Below are positions 26,068 through 35,116 of a stretch of DNA of 64,000 bases, one piece after another. The stretch spans positions 1 through 64,000 of the forward strand of contig NZ_BAAADS010000001.1 in the NCBI RefSeq assembly GCF_039522605.1. The letters are read 5' to 3'. This DNA is from Lentibacillus siamensis (lineage in GTDB: Bacteria > Bacillota > Bacilli > Bacillales > Amphibacillaceae). A model generated the notes under the pieces. It ran no database searches. It had not been told where the DNA came from and was given only the letters and a program-made list of their open reading frames with translations. Both the position numbers and the translations under genes were made by a program. The stretch's first letter is position 1. Each line of letters begins with the position of its first letter.

Positions 26068-26889
26068 TTACGGAAAACGCGGGAATTTTGAAAAGTCAGG
26101 TTCGCGTTTTTCCTTGAAGGCGTCGCGTCCCTCTTTTGATTCTTCCGTCCTGTAGTAGAGCAATGTTGCGTCACCGCCTAGTTGTTGCAAGCCTGCGAGG
26201 CCGTCTGTATCAGCATTAAATGATGCTTTCATCAGTCTTAGTGCTGTTGGGCTTTTCGCGACAAGCTGTTTTGCCCACTTAATCGTTTCTTCCTCCAACT
26301 GATCCAAGGGAACCACCTTATTAACGAGCCCCATCTTATCCGCCTCTTCAGCCGTATATTGCAAGCTTAAATAGTAGATTTCACGCGCTTTCTTCTGACC
26401 AACGATTTCGGCCAGGAAGCCCTGTCCATATCCAGCGTCAACACTGCCCACACGGCTCTCAGTTTGGCCGAAAATTGCGTTGTCCGCAGCGATTGTCAAG
26501 TCAGAGATAACATGAAGGCCATGGCCACCACCGATAGCGTAACCAGCTACCATCGCAATAATCGGCTTCGGTGTGAAGCGCATAAGACGCTGCAGATCAA
26601 GCAAGTTCAGTCTTGGAATCTGATCATTTCCGACGTAACCACCATCTCCCCTGACCATCTGATCACCACCGGAACAAAATGCCTTATCTCCCATTCCAGT
26701 AAAAATAATTGCCCCGACCTTGCTGTCATTTCTGGAATCGCTAAATGCATCGATTAACTCGTCAATGGTATTCGGGGTAAATGCATTGTGTTTTTCCGGA
26801 CGATTGATTGTGATTTTGGCAATGCCTTCCTCGCATTTCTCGTACACAATATCGTCATATGTACGCACTGATTTCCATTCAACTGACAA
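26068..26889 (-). CDS. menB: 1,4-Dihydroxy-2-naphthoyl-CoA synthase (MenB)
   Basis: A 273-residue crotonase-fold enzyme that closes the second ring of the naphthoquinone. The protein is full length, with the SGGDQ segment near residue 75, GYAIGGGHGLH near 117 and a VGSVDAGYG segment near 150. At residue 144 it has Glu (GQTESRVGS), where bicarbonate-dependent type I enzymes have Gly and type II enzymes have Asp. I start at the TTG at 26889, which matches the B. subtilis N-terminus and has AAAGGA nine bases upstream; in-frame upstream codons at 26907 and 26913 are alternatives. It is separated from the other men genes by menA and the thioesterase gene on the opposite strand. Confidence 0.93.
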   Translation of the reverse strand: MSVEWKSVRTYDDIVYEKCEEGIAKITINRPEKHNAFTPNTIDELIDAFSDSRNDSKVGAIIFTGMGDKAFCSGGDQMVRGDGGYVGNDQIPRLNLLDLQRLMRFTPKPIIAMVAGYAIGGGHGLHVISDLTIAADNAIFGQTESRVGSVDAGYGQGFLAEIVGQKKAREIYYLSLQYTAEEADKMGLVNKVVPLDQLEEETIKWAKQLVAKSPTALRLMKASFNADTDGLAGLQQLGGDATLLYYRTEESKEGRDAFKEKREPDFSKFPRFP

Positions 26890-26968
26890 ATCACTCAGTC
26901 CTTTCATCTTCAATAATTCATTACTTCACTATTCTATCAAAAAGCGTGGTTGTTTCACATTAATCGCA

Positions 26969-27024
26969 TGTCAGGCGTCAGCAATTATGACAATTTCTGC
27001 ATTGGAATTGTCATAATCCTGACA
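26969..27024. repeat. Nested inverted repeat upstream of menB
   Basis: A 12-bp inverted repeat (ATTATGACAATT at 26984-26995, complement at 27006-27017) lies inside a second pair of arms, TGTCAGG (26969-26975) and CCTGACA (27018-27024). No T run follows. It could be an operator or a structured leader about 110 bases before menB. I see nothing else in the 353 bases between menB and ribU except the ribU terminator. Confidence 0.65.
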
Positions 27025-27205
27025 GCCAGCATAATTGTATCAAATCTAATTATAATTAATCAATTTTTTGAAGCCGCATTCTCAATTTATTGGTGATTCG
27101 GCCGATATATTTTCCTTCACCCGATATTTTCACTGTTCTCCAAACATACTTACCCCTTTGTTAATACTGTTATCTCCTCAATCTCATTCTTTATTAACTG
27201 CCAAC

Positions 27206-27236
27206 AAAAAAGCGCCCCCAATTCGGAAGCACTTTT
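27206..27236 (-). terminator. ribU terminator
   Basis: Imperfect stem AAAAAG-GC with GCGCTTTTTT and a T run on the minus strand, just after the ribU stop. Confidence 0.6.
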
Positions 27237-27242
27237 TCATAG

Positions 27243-27836
27243 TTATGCGGCTAAATTCGATTGTTTTTGCTCAATCCATGTTCTCATTTTTACAAATAAC
27301 GGTACAAACAGCATCCCTACAATAATACCCTTTATAATATTAAATGGCAGAACACCAAGGGAAACTGCTGCCCATTTAGCAGCGCTGCTCATATCGCCCC
27401 AGCCCATAAACCATGCATATGCAGGCAAAACAACAAGGTAATTCAGCACGCTCATGCCGATTGCCATAATAACAGTTCCAGATACCAATCCGGAAATAAT
27501 ACTCTTTACACCTTTATATTTATGGTAAAGAACCGCAACAGGCACAATAAACATGACCCCTGCCAGAAAGTTTGCGGTAACGCCGATCGGATCACCGGCA
27601 CCTGAAACAATCAGATATAACATATTCTTTATTGCCTCCACAAAGACGCCGGCCATTGGTGAAAAAATCAGTGCAGCAATCAATGCCGGCACCTCACTGA
27701 AATCAATTTTCAAGTACGGCGGCAAAAACGGCAGTGGAAAATTAACAAAAAATAATAACAGCGAAATAGTTCCGAGTAATGCCAGAATAATAAGTTTTAA
27801 CAATTTGGATGATTGCACATTGGCAGTTTTCATCAT
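27243..27836 (-). CDS. ribU: Riboflavin ECF transporter S component RibU
   Basis: A 197-residue membrane protein with about six hydrophobic helices that binds riboflavin and works with the shared ECF energy module encoded elsewhere. The segment FPLPFLPPYLKIDFSEVPAL near residue 37 is the family hallmark. GGGAGG precedes two adjacent ATG codons (27836 and 27833); either may be used. The FMN riboswitch upstream supports the assignment, since it should shut the gene off when FMN is plentiful. Confidence 0.93.
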   Translation of the reverse strand: MMKTANVQSSKLLKLIILALLGTISLLLFFVNFPLPFLPPYLKIDFSEVPALIAALIFSPMAGVFVEAIKNMLYLIVSGAGDPIGVTANFLAGVMFIVPVAVLYHKYKGVKSIISGLVSGTVIMAIGMSVLNYLVVLPAYAWFMGWGDMSSAAKWAAVSLGVLPFNIIKGIIVGMLFVPLFVKMRTWIEQKQSNLAA

Positions 27837-27915
27837 CAAAATCCTCCCTCATCTTTTATCGATTCACATCTATGCAGTGATGAAGGATAAGCTTATTCCT
27901 GAATATATAAAAAAT

Positions 27916-27942
27916 CCCTAAAGCCTAATCGGGGCTTTAGGG
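27916..27942 (-). terminator. FMN-riboswitch terminator
   Basis: Perfect ten-base stem CCCTAAAGCC/GGCTTTAGGG with a T run on the minus strand, between the FMN aptamer and ribU. Confidence 0.88.
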
Positions 27943-27990
27943 TATTATTCACTGGAAAATAGAGGCGCAATAATGCACCATTTCAGCTCG

Positions 27991-28130
27991 CATCTTCTCC
28001 CATCCAGACTGTAACTGTCGGTCCCGGACTCACACCAGGTCAACCGCTAAGCGAATGCTTTGCGGGTCACGGACTTTGAACATCAACTGTTCATCACCGT
28101 CGGTCGGGAATTGCACCCTGCCCCGAAGAT
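27991..28130 (-). promoter_or_regulatory. FMN riboswitch (RFN element)
   Basis: The minus strand opens with ATCTTCGGGGCAGGGTG, followed by GAATTCCC-like AATTCCCGACCG, GTCCGTGACCCG, GGTGTGAGTCCGGGACC and the closing TCTGGATGGGAGAAGATG. These are the conserved blocks of the RFN element in the right order, and the closing helix is present. FMN binding should favour the terminator that follows. Confidence 0.96.
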
Positions 28131-28257
28131 GGAATCGATATGTTGTTTGAAATTAGTATACTATTAATTTATGTATTTGAAAAGTTTTTTGCTTCAAAAA
28201 AGTCAGCAGTGCTGATTTTGCTTGCTGGAACCAGTAAAATTCCCGCTGCAAATTTAA

Positions 28258-28284
28258 AGAAGGGCGCCACATCAGCGCCCTTCT
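28258..28284 (-). terminator. Hairpin after bpr
   Basis: Perfect ten-base stem AGAAGGGCGC/GCGCCCTTCT just after the protease stop. The T run on the minus strand is weak (TTTAAATTT). Confidence 0.7.
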
Positions 28285-28299
28285 CACATCAACTACTGA

Positions 28300-31200
28300 T
28301 TATTCGTCGCCTTCAACATTGATAAATAATTTACCCTCTGTTGTTTGACGGGTTTCATTACCAAAGTCATCAACGACTTTCACTTCAATCTCAGCACCTT
28401 CTGCAACCACGTTGCTTGGCACTGTCCAGTAGCCGACATAATGCCCATCTTCCATTTCCATCATTGGAAGTTCAGTTGCATTGGACACTTTTGCTCTGGC
28501 GTTTGTCAGCGGCATGTGGATAAAGAACGTTGCATTCTGTCCAGGCTCACTGTCAAACTCAATCCTTACACTTTCACCTGCATCGAGATGTTTATCCTCA
28601 GTCGGTGTCAGGTTACTGATTGTCGGTGCTTCAAAGTCCACGTCAATCGTCACTGTTTTCGTAGTCGTATTACCGGCCAAGTCTTTGGAAACAACTTCGA
28701 TTTCATTTTCTCCGTTGTTCAGCAGAATCCGTTTGGAGTATGATCCATCCTCGGCTACATCTGCTGTACGTCCATTGACTTTTACAAAATCAAGGTTTGC
28801 ATCAGCAACGATTCCTTCAACAGTCACGGTTTCACGATTTGTTTTATCCCCATCCTGAGGACTGTCAATCGTCAGTTCAGGTTTTGTCGTATCCAGCGTA
28901 ACGGTAACCGGATCTGATTCACCTGTGACAGCACCATCGAGTTTTGATACTGCCTTGAATTCATTTGCACCTTCATTCATTTCCACATCGATGGCAAATT
29001 TACCATTGTCACCGATTTCGGCAGTTCCTGCTTCTTCCCCGTTATTCATGAGTTGAATGGTAGTAGTAGGAGAAGCAGTACCTTCAACAGTCAGGTTCGG
29101 ATCATTTGTAATCAAACCTTCATCCGGTGAAGTGATTTCCGGAGCGGCTACTTCATAGCTGACCCGGGCGCGAATCATATAGTTACCTTCACTGACTGGT
29201 GATGGTGACCATGTTCCGCCAACATATTGGTAACTGCGCTCAGCATTTGTGCTGCTTTCGTCCGTTGCAAGCCCTGGTGCATTCGGATTATCATTTTTCT
29301 GGATATACACCATATAGAAATCACCGTCGACAACAATATTCTGTTCGCGGAGGTCAACGACAGTCCACTCGTCCAGATCACGAATTGCCTCAGCATTAAT
29401 TGGTCCGGCAATCTTTTCACCTGGTGCACCGTCAGGACCGGATGCATCCCATACTTCAACCGCAAAGTCCGTGCCACCCGGAACCGGCCAGTCTGTGCCA
29501 TGGAACTGGAAGACACCTTCTGTTACAACAGCTGAATCTTTACCCTCAGGCAGAGACATTTTTACTGCCCAGCCATTACCTGCATCATAGAATGCGCGTG
29601 CATTTTCAGCAGTGCCATCATCATAGCCGATTTCACCGCCAGGATAGGTGTAGAATGGCTCCAGCTCGACATCAAGCTGCTTGTCCTCTGTAAGATTTAC
29701 TTCAACTTCCTTGCTGTAGTAATCTCTTGCAAGGACTTTTACCGTATATGTTCCTTCATATCCTGTAATGGAATAGTTACCATTTTCATCAGAAGTGACC
29801 GGCTCAACGTTCGCATCTTCCTCCAGCATAATGGTTGCCCCTTCAACAGGTTCACCTGTCTGCTGGTCTGTAATCGTACCACTGATGGTTGCCTGTGGAA
29901 GTTCTTCAAGCGTAAAGTCTGCCTCCACTGTTCCATCCGCTTCGAGTTCCACGGATTGTTCCTCTGAGGCAAACCCGTATGATTCCGCCTTCAGTGTATA
30001 GTCTCCAGCAGCATGACTTAATGAATAGTTACCTGTTGCCGGATCAGTCGTTACCGATCGACCGGATTCCAATACACTGACTGTTGCACTCATTGGCAGC
30101 AGATTTGGATTTACTGCATCTTCCTTAACAGGTGGATTTTCATCTTTCGGCATTAACGGTTTAATCTTATCCGGATCCACCTTTTCCTTCAAACCGGCTT
30201 TCGGATTGGCTTTTACTACACCAAGCCCATTGCTGATTCCAAGGCCTTGGAACAAGCGGTTATCGTGTCCATTGCTGCTATTGTTTCCTTTTTCTTTTCC
30301 AAGAGATGCCTTATTGCCCTGTGATGTTTCAGAGAGTGCTACATCATCAATATACCAGCCCGGTTCACCGACACTGACATCAGAGGTCAGATTAAAGCCA
30401 ATATATATTCGCTGACCGCTGTATTCGGACAAATCAACTTCCGCCTGAACCCAGCCGTTTGAATCGCCTTCGATTTGTGTTAGCTGTGTCCACTCTTCAC
30501 GATCGGTTGATATAAATACATGCCCGAAATCATAAGCACTTCCGGAATCATATTTTTCCAGGCTATACCACTGATTGAATTGCAAATAGGCATTTCCTTC
30601 AGGTAAGTCAATTGGCGGCATGACTAATGTCGCGTTCATGTCATCACCATACTCACCGTCAAGGTTTGTGGCATAAACCTTTTCGCCTGATGCCGCGTCA
30701 TCAGGGCCTGCTGTTGGTTCACCCCACTCCCAGCTGTCATTGTTTCCAAATGAAGTCCAGCCAGCAGGGTCAGATTCAAAGTCCTCCGAATAACCGGTGG
30801 AAATACCAGCTTTGACTTCGACGGTATATTCGTCACTGACAACTTCATTATCACCAAAATCGTTAACGATCCATTTATACGTCAGGGTTCCTTCAGCAAT
30901 CTGATCGCCTGGGACGGTAGCGGTATATTCGCCTTCCTTGAAATCACCGGATATACGTCCGGCGTCAACCGTCTGCCATTCCCCATTTGTATCAAGATAG
31001 CTTAATTGAACAGTATTAACACTAACATTGTCACTTACCTGAACATTCAACTCCAAATCCATACCCTCGTATGTTTCACTAGGAGGATTATGGTCAAGTA
31101 CAGGAGCTTCACTGTCTTCACCAGGCTTGGTGACAGTACCTTCAATTGTACCGATTCCACTGTTGATGGCTGACACGGCTGCATACGCGTTAACCAGTCC

Positions 31201-32697
31201 GTAACCATATCCATTGTTTGGCGACTCAGGATATTCTTCATCTGTTAATGGAATTGCAGTGTCCATCATGACCTGCTCCATCTCATCAACGGTCAATCCG
31301 CTGTCAACCTGATGCATTAGTGCCGCAACACCAGCCACTGCCGGCGCTGCCATCGATGTTCCACTCCATCCGCCTTCATATCCGCTGCCAGGTACAGATG
31401 AGCGTACTCCCACACCTGGTGAAGAAATATCGGGCTTAATTTCGTCGTATGGAGACGGTCCCAGTAATGAGAATCCGGCGAGTTCGTCATTGCTGTCTGT
31501 TGCACCAACCGCAAATGACTCAGGATAGTTTGCCGGTGCTGCAACTGATCCTGGTCCGCCTGGATTACCAAGTCCAGTATTACCAGCAGAAAAGACTGGC
31601 AGAATTCCTGCAGCTCTCCAGTTGGTAACGACATCACGGTACCATTCATCGAGACCCGGTCCGCCGCCCCATGAATTGTTTACGATATCCGGGGCCATAT
31701 CAGCACGGGCATTGCCTTCTGAATCAGTCGGTGCCAGAATCCATTCGGCAGCTTCCAGCAGATCAACATCAGTTCCGCCCGCAGCGGTAAATGCTTTAAC
31801 GGAAATAAACTCAGCTCCCGGTGCCACACCAACCTGATTGCTACCGTCCGGCTCACTTCCGACCATGGTGCCGATTGTGTGTGTTCCATGTCCGAGATCG
31901 TCATATGGCTCGGCTTGGCCTTCTGTTGTATCCAGCCAGTTAAAATCATGGTTCACTTCACCGGTGGATTCATCATAGCCGCGGTAATTATCTTTCAGCG
32001 CGGGATGATTCCATTGAACGCCGGTATCAATGCTGGCAACGACAGTTCCGGAACCATCGATACCCATATCCCAAACCTGTGGAGCTCTGACCTGTTCCAC
32101 ATTCCACTCCACATTGTCTGAGCCTGAATCAGGTGTTTTTGCCTTCTTTGTTACAGCGTTAAATAATTGTCTCGTTTCGTTAGGCAAAATCTTCTCAACT
32201 TCGGCAAAGCTCGCTACATTTTTCGCCACTTCCTTGGTAGCAGTAACGGCCATCCCATTGACAATATGAAACGATTGAATATTGTCGGCATTGCCTTTCT
32301 TTTTTTGCTTCTGCAAAAATTTCTTTACATTTCGCTGTGATTCAAGGGAGGTTGACTTCAGTTCGGAAATGACTGCCGAACGCTGCACAAATTCTGTTTT
32401 TTGTGCGGTGAGATCAGCAGCTTTTGCACTTTTCTTGGCTTGTTTTGCGACTTTCATCGAATCTGCCTTTTCTTTAAACTTGATGAGGAAAGTCACTTTG
32501 TCTTTCTGCTTAAACTGCTTCTGCAGCCGATTGTTCATTTTCTCTTTTGCAACGGCCTGTGTATCTTTTACCGATGTATGAATTTTTCCATTCGACTCGG
32601 CATAAGAAAGTCCAGGCATTGCAAGCGAAAATACCATAAGCAGTGACGCAACAATACTAAAGATCCGTACTTGACGCTTTTTCCTGCGCAATTTCAT
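28300..32697 (-). CDS. bpr: Bacillopeptidase F-type secreted serine protease
   Basis: A 1465-residue extracellular subtilase of about the same size as B. subtilis Bpr. It has a signal peptide (1-33), a propeptide with an I9-type inhibitor region (about 67-175) and an S8 domain with the triad Asp224 (IDTG), His270 (GHGTH) and Ser448 (GTSMA), plus oxyanion Asn373. Then come Ig-like modules (about 525-630), an Fn/MAM-like beta domain (635-780), two carboxypeptidase-regulatory-like repeats (about 890-1010), a second beta domain (about 1019-1180) and two Ig-like modules (about 1190-1360). No LPxTG or transmembrane anchor is visible, so it is probably released. The many Asp and Glu residues fit a salt-tolerant host. 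GGAGGAGGA precedes the ATG. Confidence 0.88.
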   Translation of the reverse strand: MKLRRKKRQVRIFSIVASLLMVFSLAMPGLSYAESNGKIHTSVKDTQAVAKEKMNNRLQKQFKQKDKVTFLIKFKEKADSMKVAKQAKKSAKAADLTAQKTEFVQRSAVISELKSTSLESQRNVKKFLQKQKKKGNADNIQSFHIVNGMAVTATKEVAKNVASFAEVEKILPNETRQLFNAVTKKAKTPDSGSDNVEWNVEQVRAPQVWDMGIDGSGTVVASIDTGVQWNHPALKDNYRGYDESTGEVNHDFNWLDTTEGQAEPYDDLGHGTHTIGTMVGSEPDGSNQVGVAPGAEFISVKAFTAAGGTDVDLLEAAEWILAPTDSEGNARADMAPDIVNNSWGGGPGLDEWYRDVVTNWRAAGILPVFSAGNTGLGNPGGPGSVAAPANYPESFAVGATDSNDELAGFSLLGPSPYDEIKPDISSPGVGVRSSVPGSGYEGGWSGTSMAAPAVAGVAALMHQVDSGLTVDEMEQVMMDTAIPLTDEEYPESPNNGYGYGLVNAYAAVSAINSGIGTIEGTVTKPGEDSEAPVLDHNPPSETYEGMDLELNVQVSDNVSVNTVQLSYLDTNGEWQTVDAGRISGDFKEGEYTATVPGDQIAEGTLTYKWIVNDFGDNEVVSDEYTVEVKAGISTGYSEDFESDPAGWTSFGNNDSWEWGEPTAGPDDAASGEKVYATNLDGEYGDDMNATLVMPPIDLPEGNAYLQFNQWYSLEKYDSGSAYDFGHVFISTDREEWTQLTQIEGDSNGWVQAEVDLSEYSGQRIYIGFNLTSDVSVGEPGWYIDDVALSETSQGNKASLGKEKGNNSSNGHDNRLFQGLGISNGLGVVKANPKAGLKEKVDPDKIKPLMPKDENPPVKEDAVNPNLLPMSATVSVLESGRSVTTDPATGNYSLSHAAGDYTLKAESYGFASEEQSVELEADGTVEADFTLEELPQATISGTITDQQTGEPVEGATIMLEEDANVEPVTSDENGNYSITGYEGTYTVKVLARDYYSKEVEVNLTEDKQLDVELEPFYTYPGGEIGYDDGTAENARAFYDAGNGWAVKMSLPEGKDSAVVTEGVFQFHGTDWPVPGGTDFAVEVWDASGPDGAPGEKIAGPINAEAIRDLDEWTVVDLREQNIVVDGDFYMVYIQKNDNPNAPGLATDESSTNAERSYQYVGGTWSPSPVSEGNYMIRARVSYEVAAPEITSPDEGLITNDPNLTVEGTASPTTTIQLMNNGEEAGTAEIGDNGKFAIDVEMNEGANEFKAVSKLDGAVTGESDPVTVTLDTTKPELTIDSPQDGDKTNRETVTVEGIVADANLDFVKVNGRTADVAEDGSYSKRILLNNGENEIEVVSKDLAGNTTTKTVTIDVDFEAPTISNLTPTEDKHLDAGESVRIEFDSEPGQNATFFIHMPLTNARAKVSNATELPMMEMEDGHYVGYWTVPSNVVAEGAEIEVKVVDDFGNETRQTTEGKLFINVEGDE

Positions 32698-33264
32698 TCC
32701 TCCTCCTTGTTTTTAAAAGTACCGTAATACAACAAAAAGCTCCCACTCGCCTCCTTTACTAATAAAATTAGTGCCGGTTCTCAGCTGATGGTGGAGCTGT
32801 TTGTAATATCTTTGTTGTTATTGTAATCGTACTGTATTATTTTTAAATTTTCTGTCGAACGAAGTCGATAAATCTTAGGGTAAACGCAATTGATAGAATT
32901 GTCGTATTTTGCAAAAATTTCTTGTTGGTCAAAAGTACCAGTTTTTCACTGACAAAAACCATGTATACGGCGCTGAAAGCCGTTACAACAATACACGCGC
33001 ATATTGAACAAAACATTGGTTAAATAACTTTCTTTATTCGATTAAAAAAAATGCATCCAAACGACCAGTATCATTTGTTGTGAATGACAACTCATTTATA
33101 AAACATGTCAAATATGGTTGTTTTTTCCTTATTTTACAAAAAAACCTCATTTCACTGGATAAAAAGACATAGAATTATCCTGTAAAATGAGGTTCTTTTA
33201 TACTACTGATCTGATCAAACGCAAAAACCCAGAACCCTAAAAGAGTCGGGGTTTTTTAAATATC
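32698..33264. other. 567-base intergenic region upstream of the protease
   Basis: AT-rich and without a convincing open reading frame. The left part is the protease upstream region. At 33143-33194 a long imperfect hairpin (AACCTCATTT-AC-GGAT with ATCC-GT-AAATGAGGTT) stands between the protease promoter region and the aminopeptidase terminator. I see no riboswitch or repeat that I recognise. Confidence 0.6.
33223..33257 (-). terminator. M42 aminopeptidase terminator
   Basis: Stem AAAAACCC/GGGGTTTTTT with a T run on the minus strand, just after the stop at 33265. Confidence 0.65.
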
Positions 33265-34323
33265 TCAATCATCAAGTGGATTCAGACTTTCATCTCCACT
33301 CAAATTGGCGATCATCGTAACCAGCAATTCAATTTCTTCATCAATATCATTTAGACTTGACGTTTCTACCGGTGAATGCATATACCGAAGCGGGAGCGAA
33401 ACGAGTGACACCGGTACTCCCCGGCCGGTCAGCCGCATTCGATCTGCATCTGTTCCCGTCATTCTTGGTGTCAGTTCATACTGTACATGCATGTTCAGTT
33501 CCCGTGCTGTTTTCTCAAGCAGTTTGTTGATTTTATTATTTATCGGGGCACCTTTTGCCAGCACGGGGCCGCCTTCCAATTTCACATCGCCATGCTTGTT
33601 CTTGTTGACACCCGGATAGTCGGTTGCGAAGGTCACATCGATGGCAAGTGCCATGGTTGGTTCAATACCGGCAGCAGCAAAATATGCCCCGCCCATATTG
33701 GTTTCTTCATTGACGGTACTTGCCGCATATACACCAACATTGCTTCCTTTTTGCGACAGACGTTTCAAAACTTCTGCAACGATGAAAGATCCAGTCCGGT
33801 TATCCAGGCCGCGGCCGGAAACATATCGATCCATTAAAATTTCCGGGTCTGTTTTATATACCGCTAAATCCCCAATCTGGACGTGTTTTTCCGCTTCATC
33901 CTTTTTGCGATAACCACAGTCGATAAACAAATCCTCGAGATCAAAATCATTCTTCAATCCGCCATGGTGCTGTGCATTAACACCGATCACCCCGGTAACC
34001 TGTCCGTTATATCCAAGAACGGTAACCTTCATTCCGACAGCGGCTTTTGGGTTGATGCCGCCCATTTTATCAAAATGCAAAAATCCATCTTCGTCAATTC
34101 GGTTAATAACGAGCGCTATTTCATCACAGTGACCGGCCAGCAGCACTTTAAACGGGGCAGCTGGATTCAGGACACCGATTGCGTTTCCGGCATGATCTGT
34201 TTTGATTTCATCGGCAAAATCCTGTACATAGTTTATCCACTTTTTTTGAATTTCCACTTCATTGCTTGATGGTGAAGGTGTATGTAATAGCTCCAGCAAG
34301 AAGTCCCGGTTCGCTTGTTCCAT
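33265..34323 (-). CDS. ytoP: M42 family metallo-aminopeptidase (YtoP type)
   Basis: A 352-residue cytosolic peptidase of the M42 family, which trims N-terminal residues from peptides and usually forms large self-assembled shells. The dinuclear metal site is readable: His in AGHCDEIAL (near residue 68), Asp in SGRGLDNRTG (near 174), the pair Glu-Glu in TVNEETNMGG (near 207), Asp in AIDVTFATD (near 228) and His in RYMHSPVE (near 315). AAGGAGG precedes the ATG. The name rests on the close match to the Bacillus glutamyl-aminopeptidase-like group; the preferred substrate is uncertain. Confidence 0.88.
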   Translation of the reverse strand: MEQANRDFLLELLHTPSPSSNEVEIQKKWINYVQDFADEIKTDHAGNAIGVLNPAAPFKVLLAGHCDEIALVINRIDEDGFLHFDKMGGINPKAAVGMKVTVLGYNGQVTGVIGVNAQHHGGLKNDFDLEDLFIDCGYRKKDEAEKHVQIGDLAVYKTDPEILMDRYVSGRGLDNRTGSFIVAEVLKRLSQKGSNVGVYAASTVNEETNMGGAYFAAAGIEPTMALAIDVTFATDYPGVNKNKHGDVKLEGGPVLAKGAPINNKINKLLEKTARELNMHVQYELTPRMTGTDADRMRLTGRGVPVSLVSLPLRYMHSPVETSSLNDIDEEIELLVTMIANLSGDESLNPLDD

Positions 34324-34463
34324 TTTTGTCCTCCTTCAAGTTTGATTCGAAACTTTTCACGTAACCATCATAGCAGATTTTCCAAAGTGAAGCACATCTG
34401 TTTACCTCCTATCACCAATTGGGTAAACTTATGGCAGCATTACATTGAAGGAGTGGACGACGA

Positions 34464-35012
34464 ATGAATCTGAACGATTGGTTCAACAAAGGAATGAACC
34501 CTGATGCGTATATTGACGCAATGGAACAGAATAAAGAAAACCTGCTGCATATTTATGACAGCTTCAAACCGCCTGAGGACGATGCTTTTATACAAAAATT
34601 ACAGGAATCTTATCTACGCGCGATTGTTTTGACAGAAGATTGGTGCGGCGATGCCATGCTGAATGTTCCGGTACTGTTACGATTGGCCGAGCAGGCGAAA
34701 ATGCCGGTTCACATGCTGCTGCGGGATCAGAATCTGGAGCTGATGGACCAGTATCTGACCAACGGCAAATCCCGCTCCATCCCCATTTTTATTTTTATCG
34801 ATGATGATGGAAACGAAGTAGCAAAATGGGGACCGCGCGCAGGCAAAGTCCAGGAATATGTTGAGGAATCCAGACAAAAACTCCCAGCGAAAGAGGCCAA
34901 TGATTATGATGAAAAAGCAAAAGAAATGTACATGTTTATGTCCAAATCATTCCGCGACAACCCATCATTTTGGCAGGCAGTATATGAAAGCATCAAGGAT
35001 ACGTTGAAATAA
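34464..35012 (+). CDS. Thioredoxin-like protein with a single Cys (WCGDA)
   Basis: A 182-residue protein with a thioredoxin-type fold. The redox loop reads EDWCGDAML (near residue 58), so only the first Cys of a CxxC pair is present, and the cis-Pro region is RSIPIFIFI (about 105-113). This single-Cys form appears to be the rule in a small Bacillaceae family rather than a loss here. It cannot form the usual CxxC disulfide, so a role through a mixed disulfide or without redox activity is likely. GGAG lies upstream of the ATG. Confidence 0.75.
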   Translation: MNLNDWFNKGMNPDAYIDAMEQNKENLLHIYDSFKPPEDDAFIQKLQESYLRAIVLTEDWCGDAMLNVPVLLRLAEQAKMPVHMLLRDQNLELMDQYLTNGKSRSIPIFIFIDDDGNEVAKWGPRAGKVQEYVEESRQKLPAKEANDYDEKAKEMYMFMSKSFRDNPSFWQAVYESIKDTLK

Positions 35013-35014
35013 AC

Positions 35015-35048
35015 GTTAAAACTCACCTTATAAGGGTGGGTTTTTTTA
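35015..35048 (+). terminator. Terminator after the thioredoxin-like gene
   Basis: Imperfect stem AAACTCACC with GGGTGGGTT and a T run. Confidence 0.65.
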
Positions 35049-35116
35049 ATAGCATGAATAGGATTATCATGCTGTTGCCCATACTATCCATATACTATTT
35101 TTTAAAAGGTGACTCC

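Noticed and set aside
28341..32581. Many frames of 60-132 residues across the protease gene
   Set aside because: All lie within the protease gene, which is supported by domain order, and none shows protein-like conservation.
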